From assembly GCA_963422465.1 (NCBI GenBank), contig OY730170.1, forward strand, positions 4,502,379 through 4,566,378: a stretch of 64,000 nt of DNA. The letters are read 5' to 3'. Both the position numbers and the translations under genes were made by a program. Of this stretch, positions 44,262 to 55,908 are shown piece by piece. The notes under the pieces were generated by a model. That model was not told the DNA's origin. It ran no database searches and was given only the letters and a program-made list of their open reading frames with translations. The first letter of the stretch is position 1. The number at the start of each line of letters is the position of its first letter. This DNA is from Lichina pygmaea (taxonomy: Eukaryota > Ascomycota > Lichinomycetes > Lichinales > Lichinaceae).

Positions 44262-47200
44262 CCTACTCTTCTTCCCTCTCTCCCCAGCGGCGCGTTGACA
44301 CGGTTCGTTCAGGCGGCCGATGCGAAGGAGGCCCTAGGCTCGATGGGCAACGATGGACCGCTGGCGTGTCTCTCGCAGCAGCCGCGGCTTCTCTACGAGT
44401 ACTTCCGGCAGCTCTTTGCCCAGGTGACCAACCCTCCGATCGATCCCATACGCGAGGCCATCGTCATGTCGCTCGAGTGCTACGTAGGTCCGCAGGGCAA
44501 CCTGCTCGAGATGGACCCGGCCCAGTGCCATCGTCTCCTTCTGCCGTCGCCCATCCTCACGCTCGAGGAGCTGAACGCGCTCAAGTCGATCGCGACCTTG
44601 TACCCCGGCTGGCCCGTCCGGGTCATCGACATCACGTTCCCCAAGCACGAGGGCATCCAAGGCTATCTCGACGCAATGGATCGTATCTGCGACGCCGCCA
44701 CCGACGGGGTCGAGAAGGGCGATCGGCTGCTGATCCTTTCGGACCGGGCGACGTCGGCCGACCGGGTCCCCGTCTCGGCCCTGCTCGCCTGTGGCCTGGT
44801 CCATCACCATCTCGTCCGCAGCAAGTGGCGGTCCATGGTGGCCCTCGTCGTCGACACGGCCGAGGCCCGAGAGGTGCACCACATGTGCGTGCTGCTCGGC
44901 TACGGCGCCGACGCCATCTGCCCCTACCTCGCCATCGAATGCATCCTCAAGATGAACCGAGAGAAGCTGATCCGGAAATCCCTTCCGGACGAGGCCGTCG
45001 TGCACAACTACCAATCCTCCTGCAACGGCGGCATCCTGAAGGTCATGTCGAAGATGGGCATCTCGACCCTGCAGAGCTACAAGGGCGCGCAGATCTTCGA
45101 GGCGCTCGGAGTCGACGACAGCGTCGTCGAGCGATGCTTCGCCGGAACCGCGACACGGATCTGCGGTATCACATTCGAGCTGATCGCCATGGACGCCTTT
45201 GCGAACCACGAGAGGGGCTTTCCGTCCCGGAACGTCGTCGCCGTCGCCGGACTGGCCGAGTCGGGCGAGTACCACTGGCGCCAGGGAGGCGAGCCGCACG
45301 TCAACGACCCGACCTGCATCGCGAACGTACAAGACGCCGTGCGGACCAAGAACGACAAGTCGTACGAGGCCTACTCGCTCTCGCAGTACGAGCAGGTCAA
45401 GAACTGCACCCTGCGCGGCATGCTCGACTTCGCCTTTGACGAACGCACGCCGGTGCCTATCGACCAGGTCGAGCCGTGGACCGAGATCGCGCGGCGCTTC
45501 TGCACCGGCGCCATGTCGTACGGATCCATCTCGATGGAGTCGCACTCGACGCTCGCCGTCGCCATGAACCGGCTGGGAGGGAAGTCGAACACGGGCGAGG
45601 GCGGCGAGGACCCTCAGCGCAGCCAGGTTCTCGAGAACGGCGACTCGATGCGATCCGCCATCAAGCAGATCGCCTCGGGCCGATTCGGCGTCACGTCGAA
45701 CTACCTGGCCGATGCCGACGAGATCCAGATCAAGATGGCCCAAGGCGCGAAGCCCGGCGAAGGAGGCGAACTTCCGGGCACCAAGATCACCAAGTCCATC
45801 GGCCGCACGCGCCATTCGACCCCTGGCGTCGGTCTCATCTCGCCACCACCTCACCACGACATCTATTCCATCGAGGATCTGAAACAGTTGATCTACGACG
45901 CAAAGGCCGCCAATCCCTGCGCGCGAGTGTCGGTGAAACTGGTCTCGGAGACGGGCGTCGGCATCGTCGCGTCGGGCGTGGCGAAAGCCAAGGCCGACCA
46001 TCTGCTCATATCCGGCCACGATGGCGGCACCGGGGCGTCTCGATGGACCGGCATTCGCTACGGCGGCTTGCCCTGGGAATTGGGTCTCGCCGAGACCCAC
46101 CAGACCCTCGTTCTGAATGACCTTCGCGGCCGGTTAGTCGAGCCACCCACGGACCGAAAGCTCTTTCGTCTGTTGTCTTGTCCTCCCACCTGACACTGCT
46201 CTCACAGTGTCATTGTGCAAACCGACGGTCAGCTCCGCACCGGACGCGACGTAGCCATCGCAGCGTTGCTGGGCGCGGAGGAGTACGGCTTCGCGACGAC
46301 TCCTCTCATCGCGATGGGTTGTATCATGGTCGGTGCTCCGAGACCTCTCGATGTCCCAATGCCCACCTTGCTGACTTGCAGGCTTCGCAGATGAGAAAAT
46401 GCCATTTGTATGTTGAGCTTCCCCACAACATCCCCCCTACCTTGTCACCTCGGAACCGAATGCCACGCTGGACCTTTGCTGGCGTGCTCCGAGTCAAGAC
46501 TTGCCAGACGACGCGAGTCTGAGCCGACGCGAGTCTGAGCCTTCGCTGCGAGGCTGAAGATGCTTGCGCAACCTCCGCACGGCTCAGAGTCTCCTTGGGC
46601 ATGATGGACAACCGCTGATCAGTTCTTCGATCTTCTCTAGGAACACCTGCCCCGTCGGCATCGCGACCCAGGACCCCCACCTCCGCAAGAAGTTCGAAGG
46701 GCGACCGGAGCACGTGATCAACTTCTTCTACTACGTCGCCAACGAGCTGCGGAGCATCATGGCCGCGCTTGGAATTCGAACGATCAACGAAATGATTGGG
46801 ATGTCAGAGCTACTCCGAGTGCGAGAGGATCTACGCACCGCCAAGACGGAGAACATCGATCTTTCGCTCATCCTGACGCCGGCGCACTCTCTGCGGCCTG
46901 GCGTTGCCACGTACAACGTCCGCAAGCAGGATCACAAGCTGCACGTGCGGCTCGACAACAAGCTGCTGGCCGAATCTGAACTGTCGCTCGAGAAAGGATT
47001 GCCCTCTCGGGTCGAATGCGACATCGTGAACACCGACCGGGCCCTCGGGGCGACGCTCTCATACAAGATCAGCAAGAAGTATGGCGAGGCCGGTCTGCCC
47101 CAGGATACCATTCACGTCAACCTCAAGGGCTCTGCTGGCCAGTCATTTGGAGCCTTCCTCGCCCCCGGCGTCACGCTCGAACTCGAGGGCGACGCCAACG

Positions 47201-49646
47201 ACTACGTCGGGAAGGGTCTGTCGGGCGGGCGCCTCATCATTTACCCTCCACGTACGGCCGTCTTCAAGGCGGAAGAAAACGTCCTCATCGGCAATGTCTG
47301 CCTCTACGGCGCCACCGGCGGAACCTGCTACTTCCGTGGCGTGGCGGCAGAGCGCTTCGCCGTCCGCAACTCTGGTGCCACGGCCGTGGTCGAAGGGGTG
47401 GGCGACCATGGCTGCGAGTACATGACCGGTACGTTGTCGAAAGCTGTATTTCCCTGACACTTGCTGCACGTTCGATGGGCCATCTCGCGGGTATACAGGC
47501 GGCTCCAGAATATCGTGACTAACGTTGGAGGGATGTCAGGCGGTCGTGTGCTCATCCTCGGCGGGACGGGACGAAACTTTGCGGCGGGCATGTCTGGCGG
47601 AATCGCCTACGTGCTGGACATAGCGCAGGACTTTGCGACGAAGGTCAACATGGAGATGGTGGAGTTGTCGGACATTGACGATCCCACCGAGATTGCCTTC
47701 GTACGGGGTCTCGTTGAGGATCATCATCACTACACAGGCTCCGAGCTAGCCGCTCGCATCCTGCTCGACTTCACTCGGGCCCTGCCACGATTCGTCAAGG
47801 TGCTGCCAACCGATTACAAGCGCGTCCTCGAGGAACAGGCGGCCGAGGCCGAGGCGGCGAGATCGAAAGAATACTTCTTGCCACTACTCCCGGGCAACCC
47901 CGTGCGCGAGCTGCACGAGAAGTCGTTGAAGCAGGAGAAGGCCAGAAACGACAAGTCCAAGCAGACCGGCGACATCGAAGAGAGCGTCGGGGATGCCAAA
48001 GCCGAAAAGAAGCGGTCAGCCTTGGTGCTCGACAAGACCAAGGGGTTCATGAAGTATCACCGCCGCGGCGAGAAATACCGAAGCTCTAGCGCGAGGGTGC
48101 GAGACTGGCAGGAGCTTTCTACGCGTCTGACGGAGAACGAGCTGAAATATCAAGCGGCCCGGTGCATGGACTGTGGCATCCCGTTCTGCCAGTCCGACTC
48201 TGGCTGCCCGATCAGCAACATCATCCCCAAGTGGAATGAGCTTGTGTTCCAGAGTCAGTGGCGGGATGCGCTCAACCGGCTCCTCATGACCAACAACTTT
48301 CCCGAGTTCACCGGCCGAGTCTGTCCGGCCCCGTGCGAGGGTGCCTGCGTGCTCGGCATCATCGACGATCCGGTCGGCATCAAGTCCATCGAGTGTGCCA
48401 TCATCGACCGTGGCTTTGAGATGGGTTGGATCGTTCCGGCGCCTCCGCCGCAGCGGACCGGCCGAAACGTCGCCATCATCGGCTCCGGACCGGCTGGTCT
48501 TGCCGCGGCGGACCAGCTTAACAAGGTCGGCCATACGGTGACGGTCTACGAGCGGGCGGACCGTGTCGGTGGACTGCTCATGTACGGCATTCCCAACATG
48601 AAGTTGGACAAGAACGTCGTACAGCGACGGGTCGATCTGATGACGGCCGAGGGCATCATCTTCAAGACCGGTGTGCACGTCGGCGAGGACGTGTCGCTGC
48701 AGGAACTCCGTGACCAGAGCGACGCCGTCATCATCGCCACCGGTGCCACGGTGGCGCGGGACTTGCCCATCCCTGGCCGCAAGCTGGATGGCATCCACTT
48801 CGCTATGCAGTTCCTCCACGGCAACACCAAGTCCCTGCTCGACTCGAGTCTGCAGGACGGCCAGTACATCTCGGCGAAGGGCCTGGACGTCATCGTGATC
48901 GGCGGTGGAGATACCGGCAACGACTGCATCGGCACCTCGGTTCGGCACGGCGCCAAATCGGTGACCAACTTTGAGCTTCTCCCGCAGCCCCCACCGGAGC
49001 GTGCTCCGGATAATCCGTGGCCGCAGTGGCCCCGCATCTTCCGAATCGACTACGGCCACAGCGAGGTGAAGAAGCTCTACGGGGAGGACCCGCGGGAGTA
49101 CTGCGTCATGTCGAAGGATTTCGTCGACGACGGCGCAGGCAAGGTCAAGGGCATCAACACAGTCCGGGTCGAGTGGACCAAGAAGGCCTCCGGCGGTTGG
49201 GACATGAAGCAGCTCGAGGGGTCAGAGCAGTTCTTCCCGGCCGACTTGGTGCTCCTGTCGATGGGTTTCCTCGGCCCTGAAGATCGTCTGCTGGGCGATG
49301 AGATTGAAAAGGACGGCCGCAAGAACATCAAAACTCCGCCGGGGCAGTACAGCACTTCGTTGCCTGGCGTCTTTGCCGCGGGCGACTGTCGCCGAGGGCA
49401 ATCACTCATTGTCTGGTAAGTTGGCCCCCCTTTGCTCGGTCCAACACTGGGGTTCAGCGGCACAGAGAGCTCACAAGCATCCATAGGGGTATCAACGAAG
49501 GCCGTCAGGTAGCTCGCGAGATCGACACGTACCTGATGAAGACGACTCAGCTTCCGCATGTTGGAGGCATTGTTCGCCCCGCACCGTATGAGTTACTTGG
49601 ACAGTTGGAAGGACCGGCGGGAGAGCCCATCGCCGTCGCCAGCTGA
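42310..49646 (+). CDS. GLT1: NADH-dependent glutamate synthase (GOGAT)
   Basis: Makes two glutamates from glutamine and 2-oxoglutarate. Ten exons (42310-42485, 42540-42580, 42647-43318, 43407-44137, 44313-46132, 46208-46328, 46391-46407, 46641-47428, 47540-49415, 49487-49646) join in frame to 2133 residues, the usual fungal length. A short propeptide precedes the Ntn nucleophile Cys in [14 protein letters not shown]. The FMN/synthase domain has [15 protein letters not shown] and the 3Fe-4S Cys region CIMMRKCHLNTCPVG. The alpha domain has the [21 protein letters not shown] helix. The fused beta-type part has the 4Fe-4S cluster ([19 protein letters not shown]), FAD site [15 protein letters not shown] and NADH site [14 protein letters not shown]. 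Exon 7 is only 17 nt and codes an Fe-S Cys. Intron 4 holds poly-C and CT repeats. Confidence 0.98.
44190..44262. repeat. Poly-C and (CT)n tract inside GLT1 intron 4
   Basis: A C run followed by about 20 CT units. It lengthens the intron to 175 nt, against 54-110 nt for most others. Confidence 0.9.
46391..46407 (+). other. 17-nt microexon of GLT1
   Basis: It codes MRKCH plus two bases of the next Leu. It lies between acceptor TTCGCAG and donor GTATGT. The MMRKCHLNTCPVG iron-sulphur motif needs it. Confidence 0.9.
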
Positions 49647-50221
49647 GCTTTGGGCTGCTCGGGATCGTGTGATTCTTTGCAGTTCTAGCCATCCTTTTGC
49701 GTCGTCGGGATGTTTTCGATTACGTCGCATTCATCCCTCGTGCGCGATTTGCTCTGTGATGCTGATGAGGCGCTCTGGCTTTCTCCCCAGATACCACCGC
49801 TCGTGTCCTTGCCCTAGAGGTCTATTTTGCTGGCAGATTGCTTACGATGACGATAGAGAGATTCTTCTGTACAATACAGTGGGTTGAAGCCAGGGTCTTG
49901 GTATACCAAGCAGTCATTGTGTCCTGGTCAGATATCATTACTCTTACCGTAACTAGAAATAAATGAAGTAGATCTTATAAATTTTGCTATTGTTTGTTGT
50001 CATGGACCAGCCCCCGGAGGTTCGGTAGAGCTTCCGACAAAGGACGCCGGTTCGACGTTGTTGCTTTGCCATCAATATTTTCACGCTTCGATTGACCAAT
50101 GCTGTGACTTGGCTCGACAGGCAGTCGCCTAGTGACCTGCTTTTCCCATTAGACCAACTCCTGGCCCACTACAAACATCGCATCCCCCTGGCACAGAGCA
50201 GGCGCATGTCGCCAAGCCATC
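49647..50221. promoter_or_regulatory. GLT1 3' end and APC15 promoter
   Basis: It includes an AT-rich stretch (49940-50000, with AATAAATGAAG near 49958) fitting a GLT1 polyadenylation region. No gene is seen. Confidence 0.45.
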
Positions 50222-52267
50222 ATGATGCTGTCTTCTCTGCCCCTCATCGCACCACACGATGTAACTTGACCCGCCCTTATCAGCGCTACGTTCTGTACAG
50301 TGCTAACGACGCCCATGTGCAGGCGCATACGTTGTGGTGTGCGTCTCGATCAGCCAGCCAGTCCACTGCATACGATACGTCGGCAGCCTCCCCCGGAGGA
50401 CTCGACACGAGCTTGCCTCTGAACCACCCTCGAAGATTGCAGCCGAATAACATCCCGAGCAACACGGCAACCGCGAGAAATGGCAGTGGCGGTGAAATGT
50501 ACGGCGCCAGTGCCCGTCCAAGCACGTTGCATGTGCTCCGACAGTCGGAGAACTTTGTCGCGCAGCGGAAGGTCAACATTCAGCGATTTGGTGCGAGTTG
50601 GATCCGGCCGCCCGGTGTCAGCAAGACGTATCAGGCGGCCATGGACGAGGCCGCCGAAAGGGAGGAGCAGGAACGGCTGATGAGCCAGGCCGAGGAAGAC
50701 GACCTGGCAGACATGGAAGGCGAGGGCAACACCGCGGACGCAGATGGTGTTGGGGGCGGCGCAGCGGATGGCGACTCCGTCGACGGCGAAGTCAGGGATC
50801 TGGACGACGACATCCCGGAAGCCGCTGGAGACGAAGATGATTTCTTTGATGTAGACGACGATGAAGACGACGACGACGAAGTTGGATCTGATGGAATGGA
50901 CGAACTGGCCGAACGAAGGGACGAGGAAGAAGGACTGTTCGTACCGGAAGATGAAGGGTCTGCTGGCGACCTGGCCGGCGAGAGAGATCTCGACGACGAC
51001 GTGCCCGAGGCAGGAAGCTATCAGCATACCGATACGGATCTCGAGGACGTCAGCGAGGAGGGTTACGATGCAAGCGTGCTTGAGGCCGAGCACTCGCGGC
51101 GTGGGATAGCGGAGGACGATGTTGGCGCCATGCGAGAAGTCGGAGCCGCTGCTCCTGCCACCAACCGAAGTGGAGCCACGTCTTCGAGTCAGCGCATCCG
51201 CAGCTCCGTCTCGCTCACCACGGCCGAGTCATCGAGACGGTCGGCCCGCGTGAGAAATCGAGCAACGGGGTCTGCGTCGAGCTTTGGTGAGGGCCGGCCG
51301 GCTGCTCCTGGAGGGGATCAGGACGACAACGAAGGGGACACGACGACCCTCAGTGCGCGTCTCGCCGCGGAGGCGGATGCAGAAGCGGGCGGAAGACTGT
51401 CGTCTTCGTGGCTCGACAACTCGATGGTTACGAGTAGCAGAGCTGCTGCAGCTACGATGGTGATGATGGGTGGCATGAACCGGAACGACGAGCACTCTGG
51501 CTCTGGCAGACCCAGCCCGCGGGGCGGAACACTCTCTAGAGCAGGCACTGGCGAACGAGTCCCGCAGACCGAGGCCGGGGCGGTTTCCGGCACGCGTCTA
51601 GGTAGGAGCAGCGTCTCGTTGTCCGGGAGAGGTGGACAACAAGGTCGCAACACTCGCACACAGTCACGAGGGGAACTCGGTCGAAGTACGGGAACGAACA
51701 TGGACGTCGAGATGGATGTCGACGACGATCACGCCGACCAGCACTCGAGGATCACGTCCGGAGAAAGCAGCCTTGGGAGACCTCGTCGCTCTCGCCGCGC
51801 TCAGCCAGGTATATCGGACGATGGCGCCACGATGTCGACAACACCGGAGAACCAGCCCAATGCTGCGGCCCAAAGCACGACGGTTTCCAGGACGCGAATC
51901 ACCACCGCCGTCGCTAGCAGCGGTAGTAGCGCCGTTTCAGGAGGCAACGCAAGCACCGTCACAAGATCTCAGACGAGGAGCAGAGCACGTGGACTTGGTG
52001 ACGGCGTCCCTGGCAGGGGAGAGGGTGCCACGAACGCCGGGCTTTCTCGGGGCACATCCGATACTGCTACCATGCGAGCTCAGTCGTCATCTCAAACAAT
52101 TACTCCTGCAACCACCACCCCCGCCAACACCACCAACGCCAACGCTAACACGAATGGCGGTGGCGGTGGCGGTGCGGATGCAGCGCCAGACGACAGTGGT
52201 GCACCGCGGAGACAAGCTATCGAGCGACGCAGAGCGCGGCTGGCAGCTCGGTTGACGGCTTTCACTC

Positions 52268-52314
<47 letters not shown>

Positions 52315-52347
52315 GGTGGCAGTCGTGGTGGAAGGGAAATGGCATGA
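50222..52347 (+). CDS. APC15: Anaphase-promoting complex subunit Apc15/Mnd2, long acidic form
   Basis: A subunit of the APC/C ubiquitin ligase. Two exons (50222-50260, 50323-52347) give 687 residues. Splicing yields the family start MMLSSLPLIAPHD|AHTLWCASRS; the frame is also open further upstream, but that lacks this motif. The Apc15 core is at about residues 80-125 (VAQRKVNIQRFGASWIRPPG, then SKTYQAAMDEAAEREEQERL). After the core come about 560 residues of low complexity: long Asp/Glu blocks (DDFFDVDDDEDDDDEVGSDG), Ser/Thr/Gly/Arg stretches, and a 19-20 Gly run near the C-terminus. Animal Apc15 is about 120 residues; fungal Mnd2 proteins are longer and acidic, but this tail is unusually long. 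In yeast, Mnd2 restrains APC/C-Ama1 in meiosis. Confidence 0.85.
52270..52322. repeat. (GGC)n coding microsatellite in APC15
   Basis: A run of GGC/GGT codons encodes the poly-Gly tract near the C-terminus. Confidence 0.9.
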
Positions 52348-53930
52348 GATAGTTGGCAATGATTCTTGTTACGCTGCTCTCCAGTGGTAGCTCTGCGGTA
52401 GGTCAGGCGTACGCTTAATATGCGTAGAAGGTATAGCTGAGAAGACAGCTCATCTCACTATTTCCCCCTTTTCCTTCCTTTCTCTCTTTCGTCTACCTCG
52501 TACCTTGTAACGTTTGAGCCACAAGGCTTGGTTTACGGTACCTTGTACCTCTACATACCTCGTAGATCTCTGCTACGGTAGGTGGAAGTAGGACCCGAGA
52601 GTAGGATGTGAAGAGTGTGACATGAAAGGATGACGTGAAGAGATGATGTGGGACGTGCTATAGATGGAATTGGGGGAAGCAGAGGAGTGATATCTGTGAT
52701 TCATGTGTGTGTACAGAGTATGTTATCACGTGGTAGGCATGTCAAGGGGCACGTGATGCTAGTCAGGGGCTATAACTTGCTTCTCGTAGTCTAATCTGAG
52801 CAATCATCACCATCACACCACATCCTTGAACTCCTGCAATCCCCAAGCACTCATAAGAACATTGGTTGGTAGCAAAATTCTTTTCAGATCATGTTTAGAG
52901 GGAAATCCAAGACCAGGAGAGGAACTGCTAGGACCCCAAAGAAGAATTGAGCAACCAGAAGAAAACATCAGCACCATGACACCACGGACCTTGGATCAAC
53001 AACCAGCTCCCGGCCAAGCTTTGTCTGCTGTACAGTGCAGTACGTACTGTACGTAGAAGGAACAGTCGAAGATGTATGTTGTTTTGCTACCAAGGAGATG
53101 CACGTGACAGCATCTTACAAGACCTGTGGCTACCGCTCTTCACTGAGCGGTAGTCGATGTGTTGTTGGCCTTGGGCAGAGCATTTGATATGCGAAGCACA
53201 GCACAGTGAAGTTTCACCTACTTGGTATCTCTCCTGTGGTACAAGGTACAACCTGTTTTTAGCTACTGACAAGAAGGATAGTATTCACTGCTCTCATCTC
53301 TTCGGCATGTTGACTGGGCAAACAACAGCTCTTGACCTCCCATGGCAGTCCACAGGGGTCATCAAACACCCTTCTCCATGACCAATAACAGCCATGCCGG
53401 TAGAGAAGGGGAAGTGGAATATCATAGATGAAAATAACAAAGGTACGTAGACTGGTCAATTCTCATGATACATCGCAACAAAAAGGCGAGAATAGCCTCG
53501 TTGATGTTGGTTACGTCAACTGACCTGCTGTGCTTTGCAGCAGTTCCATTGCAGCAGGTCCAACATTTCATCATGTGATCACTCCATTCCACTCCAGGTG
53601 GACCTGTGAACACATCAACCTCAACATATCAACCTCGAACCCTTTTCAACCATCCTCTCACACTAACCCATACAAATACGCATGGACATGAATACGTACA
53701 CTGTTTGAGGGTAGCAGTATCATGACAGACTTGGTAGGGATCAATCCAAATAGTATTACGAATATTCTGGTGTATAACTCAAGGTTTCGCTTTTCTGTCA
53801 AGTCTCAATGGCTGACTCTTTATCATAGATTCTGCTACCCCTGTGGATTGTGCTGAGCACGGCCGTTAGGCCCACCACGATTCTTTAGCGCCTACCAAAG
53901 CCGAAACCAACAAAGCTGCCCACCTAGGGT
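52348..53930. other. Intergenic with CpG-poor repeat-like DNA
   Basis: From about 52800 to 53640 the composition changes abruptly to CpG-poor, CA/TG-rich DNA like element A, suggesting an old, unidentified repeat copy. A short frame at 52826-53056 (MNSCNPQALIRTLVGSKILF) shows no known motif. A hairpin lies at 53130-53153. Confidence 0.5.
53130..53153. repeat. Perfect 9-bp stem, 6-base loop inverted repeat
   Basis: CTACCGCTC-TTCACT-GAGCGGTAG. It is inside the CpG-poor stretch. It is not part of a tRNA: no acceptor stem or T-loop could be placed around it. Confidence 0.8.
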
Positions 53931-53931
53931 C

Positions 53932-54300
53932 TCACTCGTCCGCGACAACGTCAAAAGCGAGGACCACACGCTGGTGGGCGACGACGGCAAGGGCGCCAAA
54001 ACCCGAGAGGTCTGGTGCCACAAAGCACGCAGGCCAAGCCAGCGTGCGGCCACTGTCGAAAACACGTTGGCGAAACGCAGGCTGTGGAAAGAGGAGCAGA
54101 TGGCGCTGCACCGACGTCACGTACTGGCCTGGGAGATTGAAGAAGTCGCGCGACGGGTAAACACCCTCTATCTCCTCAAGCGCGATGAGCAGCGGCTGGC
54201 CTGGACGAATCCGGAACATGCATGGGCGCTCGAGGACAGATACCCAGGCCGAATACATCAGAGAACGTGCTCGTCGCACAGTTAGCCGCCGGCGCCGCCA
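53932..54300 (+). CDS. Uncertain coding stretch, strand not settled
   Basis: On the plus strand the frame runs at least from LVRDNVKSEDHTLVGDDGKG to VNTLYLLKRDEQRLAWTNPE, an Arg/Lys/Glu-rich helical pattern with ENTLAKRRLWKEEQMALHRR. An Arg-rich frame continues to about 54540 in another phase. The minus strand is also open over 53932-54279 (115 codons) with a plausible mixed composition. I do not recognise either product. The plus-strand version resembles the basic, helical style of mitochondrial ribosomal proteins, but that is only style. An exon of a multi-exon gene or chance openness of GC-rich DNA are both possible. Confidence 0.35.
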
Positions 54301-54573
54301 AGAATACTCCCTGGAGACAAGCCAACGAAGAAACGCAAGTGAACGACGAAGAAGCAGAAGCCGCCGCTACCGCCGCCGCCGCCGCCGACTGCGGACAGCA
54401 AACGACTCTAGATGGGCGAGTCGCCGCCATCTTCAGGAGGAGGAGGAGGAGCGACTGTCACGGGATGGCTGCCTCGGTCAGCCTCGACGGAGCCCGAGAC
54501 GAATCGGCGCGACAGTGGCCGTGACCAGAGACTCTCCTACGTACTCCTTACCAGGTACGCAGGACCTTTCATC

Positions 54574-54576
54574 AGT

Positions 54577-54617
<41 letters not shown>
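54574..54617. repeat. (GGCA)n microsatellite
   Basis: About 11 AGGC units. Confidence 0.9.
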
Positions 54618-54767
54618 GCTCCCTCCCGAAGGTCCCCGGACTACTGTAGCTAGCTAGCTACTTAGCTTTGCTTGCTCCTTTCTTCATAGCCAGAAGCAAT
54701 CAAAACTCAACTCTCGGTACGTTGTCGTCTTTTGATGACGCGCTTTTGAGTCGCAGCGTGCACACGT

Positions 54768-54770
54768 ACG

Positions 54771-54818
<48 letters not shown>

Positions 54819-54905
54819 CACCAGCAGCACCAGCAGCACCAGCACCAGCAGCACCAGCAGCACCAGCAGCACCAGCAGCACCAGCAGCAGTAGCAGCAGC
54901 AGCGC
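54768..54905. repeat. (AGC/AGT)n-type trinucleotide tract
   Basis: Over 130 bp of GCA, GTA and ACCAGC units. Both strands stay open through it only because of the 3-bp period. Confidence 0.9.
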
Positions 54906-55908
54906 CTACCGTAAGAGCTTTCCCCTAGACCCCCTCTACATTCATACCCCAAAGACCACAAAACCCAACCCCCCCCCCCCCCCCCAAGACGGTGCTGTCA
55001 TCACCAAGCCTCTCTTTCCCATTCTCTTTCCCATTCTCTTGCCCATTCTCTTTTTTTTTTTTTTTTCCTTCGTCCCGCCCCCCCCCCCCCAAATCCTTCC
55101 CTATAAGAAACTAATAAAGTACTACTACTACGCATCATCGCCCGATTTCGAAGAGCTTTGCAACGGTCACAAAAGGAACGAGAAAAAATTTTCATCGTCT
55201 TGGGAAAATTAAAATTGTTTACTTTGGACGTTGGGGAGGCAGCTTTATTATAGGAGGTCCGCCACGCCCAGGTCCTAAGCCCCGCCAACTTCCCCCTCCA
55301 ACTTCCCCTCTAACTTCCCCCTTCAACTTTCCATCCAACTTCCCCTCCAACTTCCCCTCGCCACCCCCCCCCCCCCCCCCCCCGAGTATGTAAAGGTATA
55401 CAACACACATGAGTTGAGTGCAGCAGAGGGCGTCTTCAAGAGGCGACTTGTCAAGGGTAATTAGCGCGAGGGAGCTTCTTGCGACGGCAGTGGTCGCGCT
55501 TGCTGTCTGCTGTTGTCTGCTGCTGTCAAGCTAGACTGGCCGTCGAGGCCGTGGCTGGATATGAGGGGGGGAGGGCCTGCTCGCGTGGCTCTGCTCCTTT
55601 GCCATCGTGCGAGCGGTCCCTGTCGTAATGGTCGAGGTCGTTGCGCTCCCCCCCCCCCCCCAAAAGGCAGGCGGTGAGAGTGGGAAGAGCATCTGCGAGC
55701 ACCGTTCCATCTCGGTCCCTGCTCAGTTCGTACCCTGGTCACCGCCCACCCAGTTTGCACTCGCCTTCGCCGTGATGGCGGACCATTGGTCCTCGGCTCT
55801 CTGTAGGCGGGCGAGACGGGCGGCACTGCAGAGGCAACACGAGATCTTCTTTCCTCCATGTGCACGTTGACACATATCACTGGCTCCCAAGAGTGCATAT
55901 CACCTTGT
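54906..55908. other. Low-complexity intergenic region with homopolymer runs
   Basis: Poly-C runs at about 54970-54986, 55078-55090, 55365-55383 and 55650-55661 and a poly-T run near 55052-55067. Short repeats (TTCCCATTCTCTTTCCC; CAACTTCCCC at about 55286-55360) fill the spaces. No gene is supported. Sequence accuracy is likely poorest here. Confidence 0.6.

Noticed and set aside
44334-46100. A 588-codon open frame on the minus strand
   Set aside because: It is antisense to GLT1, whose plus-strand frame carries all the conserved GOGAT motifs.
50092-50221. Upstream in-frame extension of APC15
   Set aside because: The longer reading frame gives MTNAVTWLDRQS and replaces the conserved MLSSLPLIAPHD start, which splicing recovers precisely.
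53121-53160. Possible tRNA around the 53.13-kb hairpin
   Set aside because: No acceptor stem, anticodon arm or TTCGA-type T-loop can be placed. No tRNA or rRNA gene was found anywhere in the window.
54668-54928. Open frames through the AGC/AGT repeat tract
   Set aside because: The openness is caused by the trinucleotide period; the products are poly-Ala/Val/Pro or poly-Leu/Val.
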